Below, one piece after another: positions 33,687-42,552 of a DNA stretch of 64,000 nucleotides. Source of the DNA: Acidobacteriota bacterium. Its GTDB lineage: Bacteria > Acidobacteriota > Blastocatellia > Pyrinomonadales > Pyrinomonadaceae. The DNA lies in NCBI GenBank assembly GCA_016700075.1, contig CP065000.1, positions 2,976,001 to 3,040,000 of the forward strand, given 5' to 3'. How positions within the stretch are numbered: the stretch's first letter is position 1; each line of letters starts with the position of its first letter. A model generated the notes under the pieces. The model was not told the origin of the DNA and did not search any database. It was given only the letters and a program-made list of their open reading frames with translations. The translations under genes and the position numbers were made by a program.

Positions 33687-34906
33687 TGCAGAACCTCGAC
33701 CAATACAAGGCACCTGCCGATATCGCCAAATGGCGGGCGCTCGCTCTAGGCGTCGGCGGCATAGCCCTTCTTGCGTGGGCGGTTGGAGCGTACATGAATA
33801 CGGAGCAGGCTCTCCGTTCCTGGCTGCTCGGATATGTTTTTTGGAGCGGTATCGGCATCGGGGCGCTCGGACTGCTGATGCTGCAGTATCTTACGGGCGG
33901 TGCATGGGGCGTCGTTATCCGCCGGACGTTGGAGGCCGCTACTCGGACATTACCGCTGATAGCGCTGATGTTCATTCCGTTGGCGATCGGGGTTTATACT
34001 CATTCGATCTACGAATGGACGCATCTGCCGGCTGACGACCATTTCATTAAGGACCGCTGGATCTATTTGCTTCCTTGGTCATGGATCGCCAGGTCGGTCA
34101 TCTATTTTGTGCTGTTCCTGATCATGATGCGGCTGCTGAACGGCTGGTCGGTCAAACAGGACCAGACGAGCACCGTCGAGGAATCGCGGCTCGTACTTGA
34201 AAAAGCATCGCGTTTTTCAGGCCCGACGCTGGTTATTTACAGCCTTGTTGTTACCTTCGCTTCGGTTGATTGGGTGATGACGCTCGACCCGCATTGGTTC
34301 TCGACCATTTGGGGATTCCTGTTCATTGTCGGATGGGCGCTGAGCTGCCTGTGCTTCACGGTGGCGATCATGGCAAATTTGTCAGACCGTGCCCCGATGA
34401 ACGGCATACTCGGAAAACGTCATTTCCACGATCTGGGCAAGCTGATGCTTGCCTTGGTGATGGTGTGGGCATACTTCAATTTCTCGCAGTTCCTGATCAT
34501 TTGGTCGGGCAACATTCCCGAGGAGACCGGCTGGTACATTACTCGAATGGCAGGCGGGTGGGGCTTTATTGGAATGGTACTGATCGTGTTCCATTTCGCT
34601 TTCCCGTTCCTGATCCTTCTGCAGCAGGACTTCAAACGGCGTGCAAAATGGCTCGCCACTCTCGCGGTTTTCATTCTGGTGATGCGTATCGTCGATATGT
34701 TCTACCTCATCGCTCCGAATCCGCGTGTGGATGAATCGATAGTCGAGAGCGGGGTTTTCTACATCAGCTGGATGGACTTTGTCGCCCCGTTGGCAGTTGG
34801 CGGCATCTGGCTGTGGTGGTTCTTTGGTGAATTGATGAAGCGGCCGCTGGTGCCCGCGAAGGATCCTTATTTTGAAGGAGCGGTCGAGCACGGCCGCGGA
34901 CATTGA
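33686..34906 (+). CDS. actF: Alternative complex III subunit ActF, NrfD-like membrane protein
   Basis: 406 residues; starts on the last base of the actE stop (TAATG). About ten membrane spans and a diverged NrfD fold: FWSGIGIGALGLLMLQYLTG, VASVDWVMTLDPHWFST-like region (FASVDWVMTLDPHWFSTIWG) and FNFSQFLIIWSGNIPEETGW. ActF is the second NrfD-like integral subunit of ACIII, without a confirmed quinone site. Secure from both sequence and gene order. Confidence 0.93.
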   Translation: MQNLDQYKAPADIAKWRALALGVGGIALLAWAVGAYMNTEQALRSWLLGYVFWSGIGIGALGLLMLQYLTGGAWGVVIRRTLEAATRTLPLIALMFIPLAIGVYTHSIYEWTHLPADDHFIKDRWIYLLPWSWIARSVIYFVLFLIMMRLLNGWSVKQDQTSTVEESRLVLEKASRFSGPTLVIYSLVVTFASVDWVMTLDPHWFSTIWGFLFIVGWALSCLCFTVAIMANLSDRAPMNGILGKRHFHDLGKLMLALVMVWAYFNFSQFLIIWSGNIPEETGWYITRMAGGWGFIGMVLIVFHFAFPFLILLQQDFKRRAKWLATLAVFILVMRIVDMFYLIAPNPRVDESIVESGVFYISWMDFVAPLAVGGIWLWWFFGELMKRPLVPAKDPYFEGAVEHGRGH

Positions 34907-34920
34907 TCTGAGTTTTTGTT

Positions 34921-35457
34921 ATGTCTACAAAGCATAAGGACACGGTCGTTGACCTGAACAAGCCGTACGAAGAGAACGATATTCAACTAAAGGGAATATT
35001 GTATTTCGGCGTTGGCCTGTTGCTGCTTATCGTTATTACTTTTGCTCTTATGTGGGCATTTCAGAGGCAGCTTGAGGTCTTTGCCGAGGAAAATGCGCCG
35101 CCGGCAAATCCGCTCGCATTGAAGGACAAGGAACGCCTGCCACCCGAGCCGCGTTTGCAGGGTGCTCCGGGCTTTGGTGTCGAAGGCGAAAAAGGCTGGG
35201 TGAACATGGAACTCGGCCCTCCGCAGGCCGAATGGTGGGAACTCAAGCGGCAGTGGGACAAGTTGATCGCCGAGGGAGCGAAGGACCCGAAAACAGGGGC
35301 AGTTATCGCGATGCCGATGGAACAGGCTAAGGCGGAAATGCTTCAGCAGGGCGTAAAGGCAAAAAGCGACGATGCCGCTCAGCAGCTGTTAAAGGCATCG
35401 CAGCAGGTAATAACGGAGGCAAGTGCCGGCCGCGTTGCGGCACACACGGTCAGGTAG
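34921..35457 (+). CDS. Single-span membrane protein within the act/cox operon
   Basis: 178 residues with one membrane span (about 25-48, LKGILYFGVGLLLLIVITFALMWAF is the hydrophobic part). The remainder is predicted on the periplasmic side and is rich in charged and Pro residues. A motif around LKDKERLPPEPRLQGAPGFG is reminiscent of a short peptide often found in small subunits encoded beside ACIII and caa3 oxidase genes. Candidate accessory or linker subunit between the two complexes (ActG-like), but I cannot assign it to a named family with confidence. Confidence 0.65.
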   Translation: MSTKHKDTVVDLNKPYEENDIQLKGILYFGVGLLLLIVITFALMWAFQRQLEVFAEENAPPANPLALKDKERLPPEPRLQGAPGFGVEGEKGWVNMELGPPQAEWWELKRQWDKLIAEGAKDPKTGAVIAMPMEQAKAEMLQQGVKAKSDDAAQQLLKASQQVITEASAGRVAAHTVR

Positions 35458-35466
35458 TTGTAAGGG

Positions 35467-36369
35467 ATGAGGCGATCAAGGACATTGTCGTTCGTACTGA
35501 CCGTTATGACGGCGATCTCGATCGCCGCGCCGCTGACGCTCGCTCAAAAGAACGAACATTACAACTCGCCGCTATATTCGCCGCGTGTCTATGATCCGAA
35601 TGTCGATTCTACGACCGGGTTGCCCGGCCCCTTGAAAGAGATCGGCATTGAGCAAAAGCTGAATGAACAGCTTCCACTTGATATAGAAATGAAGGATGAG
35701 GACGGTAAGATCGTCCGTCTAGGCGACTATTTCAATAAAGGCCGCCCCGTGTTGATCGCTTTCGTTTATTACGAATGCCCGATGCTCTGCAGCCAGGTCC
35801 TGAACGGCCTGACAGGCTCTTTGAAAGGCATGTCGTTCGACGCAGGCAAGGAATTCGACGTTGTCGCCATTAGCTTTGACGCCGCCGAGTTCGACAAGCC
35901 GGAACTTGCTAAGGCGAAAAAGGCCGCCTACATGGAACGTTACGGCAGGCCGGGAACTGAGGCCGGCTGGCATTTCCTTACCGGCAGCGAGGAATCGATA
36001 AAAGCCGTCACGTCAGCGGCAGGTTTCAGTTTTAAATGGGACGAAAAGAGCCAGCAGTTCGCACACGCTGCGGCCATTATCGTCGCCACGCCCGAGGGCA
36101 AGCTGTCACGCTATCTATTCGGCATTGACTATTCACCCAAAGACCTTAAATTCGGCATCATGGAATCCGCCGACAGCAAGATAGGGAACGTGGCCGAGAA
36201 ACTGATGCTTTATTGCTATCACTACGATCCGTCAACCGGAAAATACGGCCTGGCGGTCATGAACGTGATGCGGCTCGGCGGCATCGCGACATTGTTGGGT
36301 CTTGGCGCAATGTTATTCGTATTTTGGAGACGTGGAAAGAAAAAGGAGGGCGAAGCGAACCTCGCCTGA
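35467..36369 (+). CDS. SCO1/SenC-family copper chaperone
   Basis: 300 residues. A signal peptide (about 1-26, ending LTLAQ) is followed by a thioredoxin fold with the copper ligands Cys104 and Cys108 (YYECPMLCSQ) and a distal His in QFAHAAAIIV. The C-terminus has a membrane span (about 262-282) followed by a Lys/Arg-rich end. SCO proteins deliver copper to the CuA site of oxidase subunit II, which is the next gene. The C-terminal anchor, instead of the usual N-terminal one, is a noticeable variant. Confidence 0.92.
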   Translation: MRRSRTLSFVLTVMTAISIAAPLTLAQKNEHYNSPLYSPRVYDPNVDSTTGLPGPLKEIGIEQKLNEQLPLDIEMKDEDGKIVRLGDYFNKGRPVLIAFVYYECPMLCSQVLNGLTGSLKGMSFDAGKEFDVVAISFDAAEFDKPELAKAKKAAYMERYGRPGTEAGWHFLTGSEESIKAVTSAAGFSFKWDEKSQQFAHAAAIIVATPEGKLSRYLFGIDYSPKDLKFGIMESADSKIGNVAEKLMLYCYHYDPSTGKYGLAVMNVMRLGGIATLLGLGAMLFVFWRRGKKKEGEANLA

Positions 36370-36389
36370 CCCTTTAGCTTTATAGATTT

Positions 36390-37379
36390 ATGCAAAACTC
36401 TTCGTGGATCCCATTTTTTCCTGAACAGGCCTCGACCTTCGCGTGGCAGGTGGATCTGCTCTATTTTTATCTCATCGCGGTGAGTGTGGCGTTTGCCATT
36501 CCGATCGTTGCGGCAATCTTTTTCTTCATCGTCAAATACCGCGAGGTCGAAAAATTTGCGACGCCCGAAGAGATCCACGGTTCGATGGTGCTTGAGACGG
36601 TGTGGTCCATTATCCCGTTCATCATTTCGATGACGATATTCATCGGCGGAGCCATCGTCTACTTCAATCAATATACGATGCCGAACGACGCTATGGAGAT
36701 CTATGTCGTCGGCAAGCAATGGATGTGGAAGGCACAGCACGGCACGGGCCAGCGGGAAATAAATGAACTGCACGTTCCTGTGGGACGAAAGATAAAGCTG
36801 ACGATGACCACCGAGGACGTTCTCCACGATTTCTCGATACCCGCGTTCAGGACCAAGGCCGACGTAGTTCCGGGCCGATATACCTACCTCTGGTTCGAGG
36901 CGACAAAACCGGGACGCTATCACCTGTACTGTGCCGAATATTGCGGCCTGAACCACTCGGGAATGGTCGGCTGGATCAATGTGATGGAGCAGCGTGATTT
37001 CGACAACTGGCTTGCGGGAAATACCTCATCTCAGACACCTGTTGAGATGGGCAAGGACCTGTTTGAGAACAAGCTGGGTTGTGCCTCGTGTCATGCGGGC
37101 GGAGCAAACCAACGCGGTGCAAAGCTCGAAGGCATCTTTGGTAAAGAGGTCAAATTCGTAGGCGGCGGATCGACCATAGTTAACGACGATTATTTGAGGA
37201 ATTCTATTCTTAATCCCGCGTCGCAGGTAGTAGAAGGGTTTCAGCCGATCATGCCGACGTTCAAAGGACAGGTCACCGAAGAACAGCTGAATGCATTGGT
37301 GGCGTACATCAAGTCCCTGACACCGAATGCGGCGACGACAACCGGGGCACCGGCGGCACCGGCTCCGATGGGAAATTAA
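36390..37379 (+). CDS. coxB: Cytochrome c oxidase subunit II with fused cytochrome c domain
   Basis: 329 residues. Two N-terminal membrane spans (about 22-48 and 68-92), then the cupredoxin domain with CuA ligands in CAEYCGLNHSGM (about 180-191), and a C-terminal class I cytochrome c domain with CASCHA (about 231-236) and axial Met in QPIMPTFKG. The fusion defines a caa3-type oxidase, able to take electrons directly from ACIII or a soluble cytochrome. A Pro/Ala tail ends the protein. Confidence 0.96.
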   Translation: MQNSSWIPFFPEQASTFAWQVDLLYFYLIAVSVAFAIPIVAAIFFFIVKYREVEKFATPEEIHGSMVLETVWSIIPFIISMTIFIGGAIVYFNQYTMPNDAMEIYVVGKQWMWKAQHGTGQREINELHVPVGRKIKLTMTTEDVLHDFSIPAFRTKADVVPGRYTYLWFEATKPGRYHLYCAEYCGLNHSGMVGWINVMEQRDFDNWLAGNTSSQTPVEMGKDLFENKLGCASCHAGGANQRGAKLEGIFGKEVKFVGGGSTIVNDDYLRNSILNPASQVVEGFQPIMPTFKGQVTEEQLNALVAYIKSLTPNAATTTGAPAAPAPMGN

Positions 37380-37415
37380 GGCAGATTGAGTTTCTGATAG
37401 GCAGTAAGTAAGAAT

Positions 37416-39095
37416 ATGCAAACGCAAGATGCAATATCAGCAGGTTACGGCGGTGATAAGCCGAGCTATTTGACCAACGGTTCCACTCTGAAATCGTGGC
37501 TGCTGACAAAAGACCACAAGCGTATCGCGATCATGTATTTGATCTCGGTATCAGTGTTCTTTTTCATGGGCGGTATTTACGCCGCGTTCATTCGTCTGGA
37601 GCTCCTGACGCCCGCAAGCGACCTTCTCCAGACGGCGACGTACAACAAGGTCTTCACGCAGCACGGCATTCTGATGATCTTCTTCTTCCTGATCCCGGCC
37701 ATACCCGCGATCTTGGGGAATTTCCTGCTGCCGCTGATGATCGGCGCCAAAGACCTCGCTCTGCCCCGCATCAATTTGCTGAGCCTTTATATTTATTGGG
37801 TAGGCGGCATCTTGACGCTTTACGCATTAATGCAGGGCGGCGTGGATACCGGCTGGACGTTCTACACGCCGTACAGTACGACGTTCTCGAATTCGTTCGT
37901 GATGGCGGTCGGGCTGGGCATCTTCATCAATGGATTTTCGTCGATTTTGACAGGCCTCAATTTTATCGTCACGATCCACACGATGCGTGCTCCCGGAATG
38001 ACATGGTTCCGTCTGCCGCTGTTCGTTTGGGCACATTACGCGACGAGCCTGGTAATGATCCTCGGAACGCCCGTTGTTGCGATCACCGTGCTTTTGCTCG
38101 CCATCGAACGCGTGACCCGCGTCGGTATTTTCGACCCGGCGATAGGCGGCGATCCCATTCTTTTCCAGCACCTTTTCTGGTTCTATTCGCATCCGGCGGT
38201 TTACATCATGATCCTGCCGGGCATGGGCGTTATCAGCGAGGTGATCTCTAACTTCTCGCGAAAGAAGATCTTCGGATACGAATTCATCGCGTTCTCGTCC
38301 ATCGCCATCGCGGTCTTCGGTTTCCTCGTTTGGGGACACCACATGTTCGTCAGCGGCCAGTCGATCTATGCAGGGCTTGTTTTCTCGTTCCTGACGATGG
38401 TCGTTGCTGTCCCGTCCGCTATCAAGGTCTTTAACTGGACCGCGACGATGTACAAAGGCTCGATCTCATACGACACGCCGATGCTTTATGCCATCGGCTT
38501 CCTGGGCCTGTTCCTTGTCGGCGGACTCACCGGTCTGTTCCTCGGTTCGGTCGGCCTGACGGTCCACCTTACGGATACATATTTCGTCGTCGCTCACTTC
38601 CATTACGTGATGGTGGGCGGACAGGTCATCGCGTATCTCGCCGGCATCCACTATTGGTGGCCGAAGATGACGGGCCGCATGTATTCGGAATTTTGGGGCA
38701 AGATCTCCGCGATGCTGGTTTTCGTCGGGTTCAACCTCACGTTCTTCCCGCAGTTCATACTCGGGTATCAGGGTATGCCTCGGCGTTACGCGGCATATCC
38801 CGAAGAGCTTCAGGTGTTGAACATCTTCTCGACAGCGGGAGCATCGGTTCTCGGCATCGGCTTGATGATGCCTGTTGTATATCTGACCCATTCGCTTGTG
38901 GCCGGAAAGAGGGCCGGGGACAATCCTTGGATGCTGCCGGGCCTCGAGTGGAGAACTGCATCCCCGCCGCCGACGGAAAATTTTGAAGAAATGCCCGTCG
39001 TCACATGGGAAGCATACGAATTCGGTGAGGAGAACGGCCTCGATATAGAAAGTGCGAGAAAGGCAAGCGGGCCCTCTGTTCCCGTTCAGGCGTAA
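37416..39095 (+). CDS. coxA: Cytochrome c oxidase subunit I
   Basis: 559 residues, about 12 membrane spans. Haem and CuB ligands are in WAHYATSLVM, FYSHPAVYIMILPG (about 256-270), WGHHMF (about 307-312) and VVAHFHYVMVGG (about 391-402). The YSHP sequence (instead of GHPE) marks the A2 subtype of haem-copper oxidases, which uses Tyr/Ser in place of the K-end D-channel glutamate. Reduces oxygen to water and pumps protons. Long stretches are almost identical to Bacteroidota and Acidobacteriota caa3 enzymes as I recall them. Confidence 0.96.
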   Translation: MQTQDAISAGYGGDKPSYLTNGSTLKSWLLTKDHKRIAIMYLISVSVFFFMGGIYAAFIRLELLTPASDLLQTATYNKVFTQHGILMIFFFLIPAIPAILGNFLLPLMIGAKDLALPRINLLSLYIYWVGGILTLYALMQGGVDTGWTFYTPYSTTFSNSFVMAVGLGIFINGFSSILTGLNFIVTIHTMRAPGMTWFRLPLFVWAHYATSLVMILGTPVVAITVLLLAIERVTRVGIFDPAIGGDPILFQHLFWFYSHPAVYIMILPGMGVISEVISNFSRKKIFGYEFIAFSSIAIAVFGFLVWGHHMFVSGQSIYAGLVFSFLTMVVAVPSAIKVFNWTATMYKGSISYDTPMLYAIGFLGLFLVGGLTGLFLGSVGLTVHLTDTYFVVAHFHYVMVGGQVIAYLAGIHYWWPKMTGRMYSEFWGKISAMLVFVGFNLTFFPQFILGYQGMPRRYAAYPEELQVLNIFSTAGASVLGIGLMMPVVYLTHSLVAGKRAGDNPWMLPGLEWRTASPPPTENFEEMPVVTWEAYEFGEENGLDIESARKASGPSVPVQA

Positions 39096-39142
39096 GCAAC
39101 TTGCCGTCTTTAATTTTGTAGCCATTGGCTTTTAGAGAAACA

Positions 39143-40066
39143 ATGTCAACACACGATCACGAACATCATGCTCCGGGGCTGCAGCACCAGTTCGAGGACA
39201 TGAAGCAGCAGGAAGAAAGCGTCTCGATCGGGATGTGGATGTTCCTGGTGCAGGAAATAATGTTCTTCGGCGGCCTGTTCACCGCGTATCTGGTCTTCAG
39301 GTCTCGATATCCTTTGGCGTTCGCCGAAGGCAGTAATCACCTCGACGCATTCTGGGGCGGCCTGAATACGCTCGTACTTATCGTCAGCAGCCTTACGATG
39401 GCTCTGGCGGTCTATTATGCTCAAAAAGGCAACCGCAACCTCCAGGTGATCATGATCGTGCTTACGATGGTCTTTGGCTCCGTCTTTCTCGGCGTCAAGG
39501 TCATCGAATACACGGACAAATACAACAGCGGCCTCGTCCCTGTGACCGGTTGGAACAAAAAGACCACCGAGGCCGATCTTAAGGGCGAGGCGGGCAAAAA
39601 GGAAAAGGCGTTCGCGATTCCGTTAATCGAGACCCGCACCGAAGCGGCCGCAGCCGATCCGGCTCATGCTAAAAAGCCGAATCCCAAGGGCGAGTTTCAG
39701 TGGAATTACGGAGCTGCATTGGTCGATTACGGCCTGAATAAGGAAAAGACCACAGGAAAGCAGTTCCTTACTGACGCCGAAAAGGTCGGCTATTTTTCAA
39801 ACGGCGTGTTTGATCCTGACAAATATCGGGACAAGATCCGATTGTTCTATTTCATATATTTTGTCATGACCGCCCTTCACGCTCTGCACATGATCGTCGG
39901 GCTCGGTCTGATGGCATGGTTGCTGTGGAAGGCATGGATAGGCACTTTCTCTGCGGAATATTTTGCTCCGGTCGAGATGTCGGGCCTCTACTGGCACTTT
40001 GTCGACATTGTCTGGATCTTCCTGTTCCCGCTGCTTTATCTGCTGGGACGGCACTTTATTCACTAA
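39143..40066 (+). CDS. coxC: Cytochrome c oxidase subunit III with large hydrophilic insert
   Basis: 307 residues from ATG 39143 (the frame is open from TTG 39125). A His-rich start (STHDHEHHAPG) precedes membrane spans at about 31-52, 73-93 and 101-120. A ~105-residue polar segment (about 124-232) then separates them from the last spans (about 234-262 and 284-304), which carry HALHMIVGLG and YWHFVDIVWIFLFPLLYL of the family. Ordinary subunit III has only a short loop there. Structural subunit of the caa3 oxidase. Confidence 0.92.
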   Translation: MSTHDHEHHAPGLQHQFEDMKQQEESVSIGMWMFLVQEIMFFGGLFTAYLVFRSRYPLAFAEGSNHLDAFWGGLNTLVLIVSSLTMALAVYYAQKGNRNLQVIMIVLTMVFGSVFLGVKVIEYTDKYNSGLVPVTGWNKKTTEADLKGEAGKKEKAFAIPLIETRTEAAAADPAHAKKPNPKGEFQWNYGAALVDYGLNKEKTTGKQFLTDAEKVGYFSNGVFDPDKYRDKIRLFYFIYFVMTALHALHMIVGLGLMAWLLWKAWIGTFSAEYFAPVEMSGLYWHFVDIVWIFLFPLLYLLGRHFIH

Positions 40067-40078
40067 CTGTATTCGCAT

Positions 40079-40402
40079 ATGTCACACGATCACACAGAAG
40101 GGGCACACATCGGAATTCCGGGGTATTTGGGGGTCTTTGCGATCTTGGTCGTCGGCACGATACTGACGTATTATGTCGCAACGTTTGACCTCGATTTCAT
40201 ATTCGCCGGAGCAAATACGCTGGTCGCACTGCTCATCGCATTCACGAAAATGGCGTTCGTCATGCTCTATTTCATGCATGTACGCTGGAGCGGCCGCCTC
40301 ATTTGGCTTTCGGCTGTCGCAAGCTTCTTTTGGCTGGCGATAATGTTCGCATATACGATGCAGGATTACCTCACGCGCGGTCAGGGCGTTTTTTCGTACT
40401 GA
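40079..40402 (+). CDS. coxD: Cytochrome c oxidase subunit IV-like protein
   Basis: 107 residues with three membrane spans (about 17-36, 42-64, 73-94) and the motif FTKMAFVMLYFMHVRWSGRLI, typical of prokaryotic oxidase subunit IV (COX4_pro). Begins MSHDHTEGAH, His-rich like CoxC. Last gene of the respiratory operon; a strong terminator follows 23 bases after the stop. Confidence 0.92.
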   Translation: MSHDHTEGAHIGIPGYLGVFAILVVGTILTYYVATFDLDFIFAGANTLVALLIAFTKMAFVMLYFMHVRWSGRLIWLSAVASFFWLAIMFAYTMQDYLTRGQGVFSY

Positions 40403-40424
40403 CAGAGCGTATAATCTTTCGAAC

Positions 40425-40470
40425 AAATACGCGGAACGGGTCGTTTTCTTCCTGTTGCCGCGTATTTTAT
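40425..40470 (+). terminator. Intrinsic terminator of the act/cox operon
   Basis: AAATACGCGG (40425-40434) pairs perfectly with CCGCGTATTT (40458-40467). The inner AACGGG (40435-40440) pairs with CCTGTT (40451-40456) through one G-U pair, giving 16 pairs with a single bulged G and a 10-base loop. TTTTATT follows. The 180-base gap to the next gene (40403-40582) holds no other recognisable feature. Confidence 0.88.
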
Positions 40471-40582
40471 TGGCTAGGAAATCAAAATTGCGGATGCTAT
40501 GATTTCAGTTTTGGCCTGCTCTGCTCATCTGCAAGAGCAACATGCCGGTAAACGGCAGGCTCATTCATAACATCTGACTCGA

Positions 40583-41653
40583 ATGTTGTCATTGTTTCGC
40601 AGCATGAACCTTTATCGCCTCAGCATTCTGCTGCTAATTGCGGCGGCCGGTTCGGCGTGTATCCGCGTCAAGCAGGAGCGGCCAACGGCCCGTTTGCTGA
40701 AAGTAGAGGACGCGACCGCGGCGGAACTGAAAAACGAGGTGAACCGCTTTGCCGCTGTTAATTCGCTGCGGGCAAAGATGGACCTGAAGTTCGAGGATAA
40801 TTCTTTTGCCGAATTCGGCAACAAAGAGGTCTATCGTCAGGCCGATGGAGAGATCGTGGTTCAGCGGCCGGCGATGATCATGTTGAAGGTGCAGGTACCG
40901 ATCATCAAGAGTGACGTGGCACAGATGACCTCTGACGGCGAAACCTTCAGGGTAGCTATACTTCAGGACGGCGGCAGCGGAAAGTACAAGAAATTTGTGA
41001 AGGGTACGAACGCTGCCGACTATTCGGGGCTGCAGCGTCAACTGCAGAATGAACCGGGCGACGGTGACGTGGGCAAGGTGAACGCCTTTGCCAATCTGCG
41101 GCCGCAGCATTTCACGGATGCCATGCTGGTACGCCCGATCAACGGTGAGTTCGTCTATGCCCAGAGCACGATCTTTCAGCTCGAAGAGGATGAAAAGGTC
41201 GATCAGAAGTCGCCGCTTCGAAAGGTGATGCGCGGTTATTATCTGCTTGATGAGTTTACGCGGCTTGATGACGGCACATTGAAGGTCGTTCGCCGTTTTT
41301 GGTTTGACCGCGTCGGCGGCATCAGGCTGGCACGCCAGCAAATATTTGACGCCAAAGGCGAGATCGAGTCCGACATTGTTTACGGCCGTGAGGGCAATTT
41401 GACCGATACTGGCAATTTTCGAAATCTGCCGCTCGAGATCCAGGTAACGCGGCCGAAAGAGAAATATTCCATGCGTCTGACATATCAGAGCCCCGAGGCA
41501 GTAACGATCGGCAATTCGTTCCCGGTCACGGCTTTCGTACTGCAGAATTCGTGGCGGCTGGAAGAGGTCGACCTGGACGTGAGGCTTGCCGACCAAAAGA
41601 GCGGCAACACTAAACCTGCCGCTTTTGCGACGCCGCCGCCGCGTGCTCAATAG
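40583..41653 (+). CDS. LolA-fold (DUF4292-like) lipoprotein
   Basis: 356 residues from ATG 40583, or 349 from ATG 40604. The signal peptide ends in a lipobox (LLIAAAGSAC). The body (LKNEVNRFAAVNSLRAKMDL, then RQADGEIVVQRPAMIMLKVQ) looks like the LolA/LolB/DUF4292 beta-sheet fold: a region about 45-180 that records how far a lipid or hydrophobic ligand is carried. The C-terminal half has no recognised match. It stands 8 bases before a LolD-like ATPase gene, and a LolA-like protein follows, so the four genes 40583-43251 look like a lipoprotein or envelope-lipid handling unit. Confidence 0.72.
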   Translation: MLSLFRSMNLYRLSILLLIAAAGSACIRVKQERPTARLLKVEDATAAELKNEVNRFAAVNSLRAKMDLKFEDNSFAEFGNKEVYRQADGEIVVQRPAMIMLKVQVPIIKSDVAQMTSDGETFRVAILQDGGSGKYKKFVKGTNAADYSGLQRQLQNEPGDGDVGKVNAFANLRPQHFTDAMLVRPINGEFVYAQSTIFQLEEDEKVDQKSPLRKVMRGYYLLDEFTRLDDGTLKVVRRFWFDRVGGIRLARQQIFDAKGEIESDIVYGREGNLTDTGNFRNLPLEIQVTRPKEKYSMRLTYQSPEAVTIGNSFPVTAFVLQNSWRLEEVDLDVRLADQKSGNTKPAAFATPPPRAQ

Positions 41654-41661
41654 TTATCCCG

Positions 41662-42339
41662 ATGGAGACCCATATCCTTAAAACGACAGACCTGCGTAAA
41701 TCCTACAAGATAGGAAAGATCGAGGTGCCTGCACTTCGCGGGATCGATCTTGAGGTCGATCGCGGCGAATTCGTCGCGATAATGGGGCCTTCCGGTTGCG
41801 GCAAATCGACGCTGCTGCATCTTCTCGGCGGTCTGCTGAGCCCGACGAGCGGCAATATAATAATCGACGGCGAAGACCTTGCAATGGTTTCCGATGCACG
41901 CCGCACCGATATTCGCCGGCGAAAGATCGGTTTCGTTTTCCAGCGGTTCAATCTTTTCCCGACTCTGTCGGCAGAAGGGAACCTGAAGCTTGCTGAAAAG
42001 ATACATCTCGGCAAGAAGGCGCCGGACGCGGAAAAACGCCGCGAGATATTGCGTCTGTTGAAACTTGAGGACAAAATGCACCATAAGCCGCTTGAGTTGT
42101 CGGGCGGTGAACAGCAGCGGGTTGCTTTGGCCCGAGCGATCGTCAACGGCCCTGCCATTATTTTGGCGGATGAGCCTACAGGAAATCTTGATACCGAGAA
42201 TTCCGAGATCGTGCTGAATATGTTCCGTCAGCTGAACGAGCGGTTCGATCAGACGATCGTGATGATCACGCATAACCCTGAGGCCGCTGCCGTATGTTCC
42301 CGGACCATTCAGATGCGCGACGGTCACGTGGTGAATTGA
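41662..42339 (+). CDS. ABC transporter ATP-binding protein, LolD/MacB-type
   Basis: 225 residues. Walker A MGPSGCGKST (41-50), Q-loop Gln94 in FVFQRFNLFPTLS, signature LSGGEQQRVALARA (146-159), Walker B IILADEPTGNLD (166-177) and the H-loop in MITHNPEAA. The DEPTGNLD sequence and short length are typical of the LolD/MacB/FtsE group that drives lipoprotein release or envelope remodelling. No permease gene (LolC/E-like) adjoins it; a 36-residue membrane peptide follows at one base distance. Neighbours point to lipoprotein sorting. Confidence 0.92.
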   Translation: METHILKTTDLRKSYKIGKIEVPALRGIDLEVDRGEFVAIMGPSGCGKSTLLHLLGGLLSPTSGNIIIDGEDLAMVSDARRTDIRRRKIGFVFQRFNLFPTLSAEGNLKLAEKIHLGKKAPDAEKRREILRLLKLEDKMHHKPLELSGGEQQRVALARAIVNGPAIILADEPTGNLDTENSEIVLNMFRQLNERFDQTIVMITHNPEAAAVCSRTIQMRDGHVVN

Positions 42340-42340
42340 T

Positions 42341-42451
42341 ATGAAGAGAATACTCGATTGGAATTACGAGCGCGGGTCTTTGCCCTGGGATATTCTGTGC
42401 ATCCTGATCCTTATTTTCATCTTCGCAACGCCGAAGGCCTGTTTCAACTAG
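42341..42451 (+). CDS. 36-residue single-span membrane peptide
   Basis: ATG 42341 begins one base after the ATPase stop codon; the frame ends at TAG 42449-42451. The peptide starts MKRILDWNYERGSLPWDI, continues with an almost pure Leu/Ile/Phe stretch (about 18-29) and ends ATPKACFN. The tight spacing and clear N-out or C-out hydrophobic design argue for a real, translationally coupled small protein. From memory, similar WxYERGSxPxD-type short proteins occur in Acidobacteriota; I could not verify this. It may anchor or regulate the ATPase. Confidence 0.6.
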   Translation: MKRILDWNYERGSLPWDILCILILIFIFATPKACFN

Positions 42452-42552
42452 GCCGCTTGCGGCAAACCAATGCGGCCTTCCGAGCGTCCTATTCAAGACC
42501 TGCCCTGCTTCGGTTCACCTGATGTCAGGCATTTTTATAGAATTGTATTTTT

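Noticed and set aside
37496..38251. 251-residue forward ORF in another frame of coxA
   Set aside because: Lies inside coxA with Arg/His/Asp-rich composition typical of frame-shifted reading of a membrane protein gene.
40634..41650. 338-residue reverse-strand ORF opposite the lipoprotein gene
   Set aside because: The forward frame has a lipobox signal and gene-cluster context. The reverse frame is Arg/His/Leu-rich without a signal or family match.
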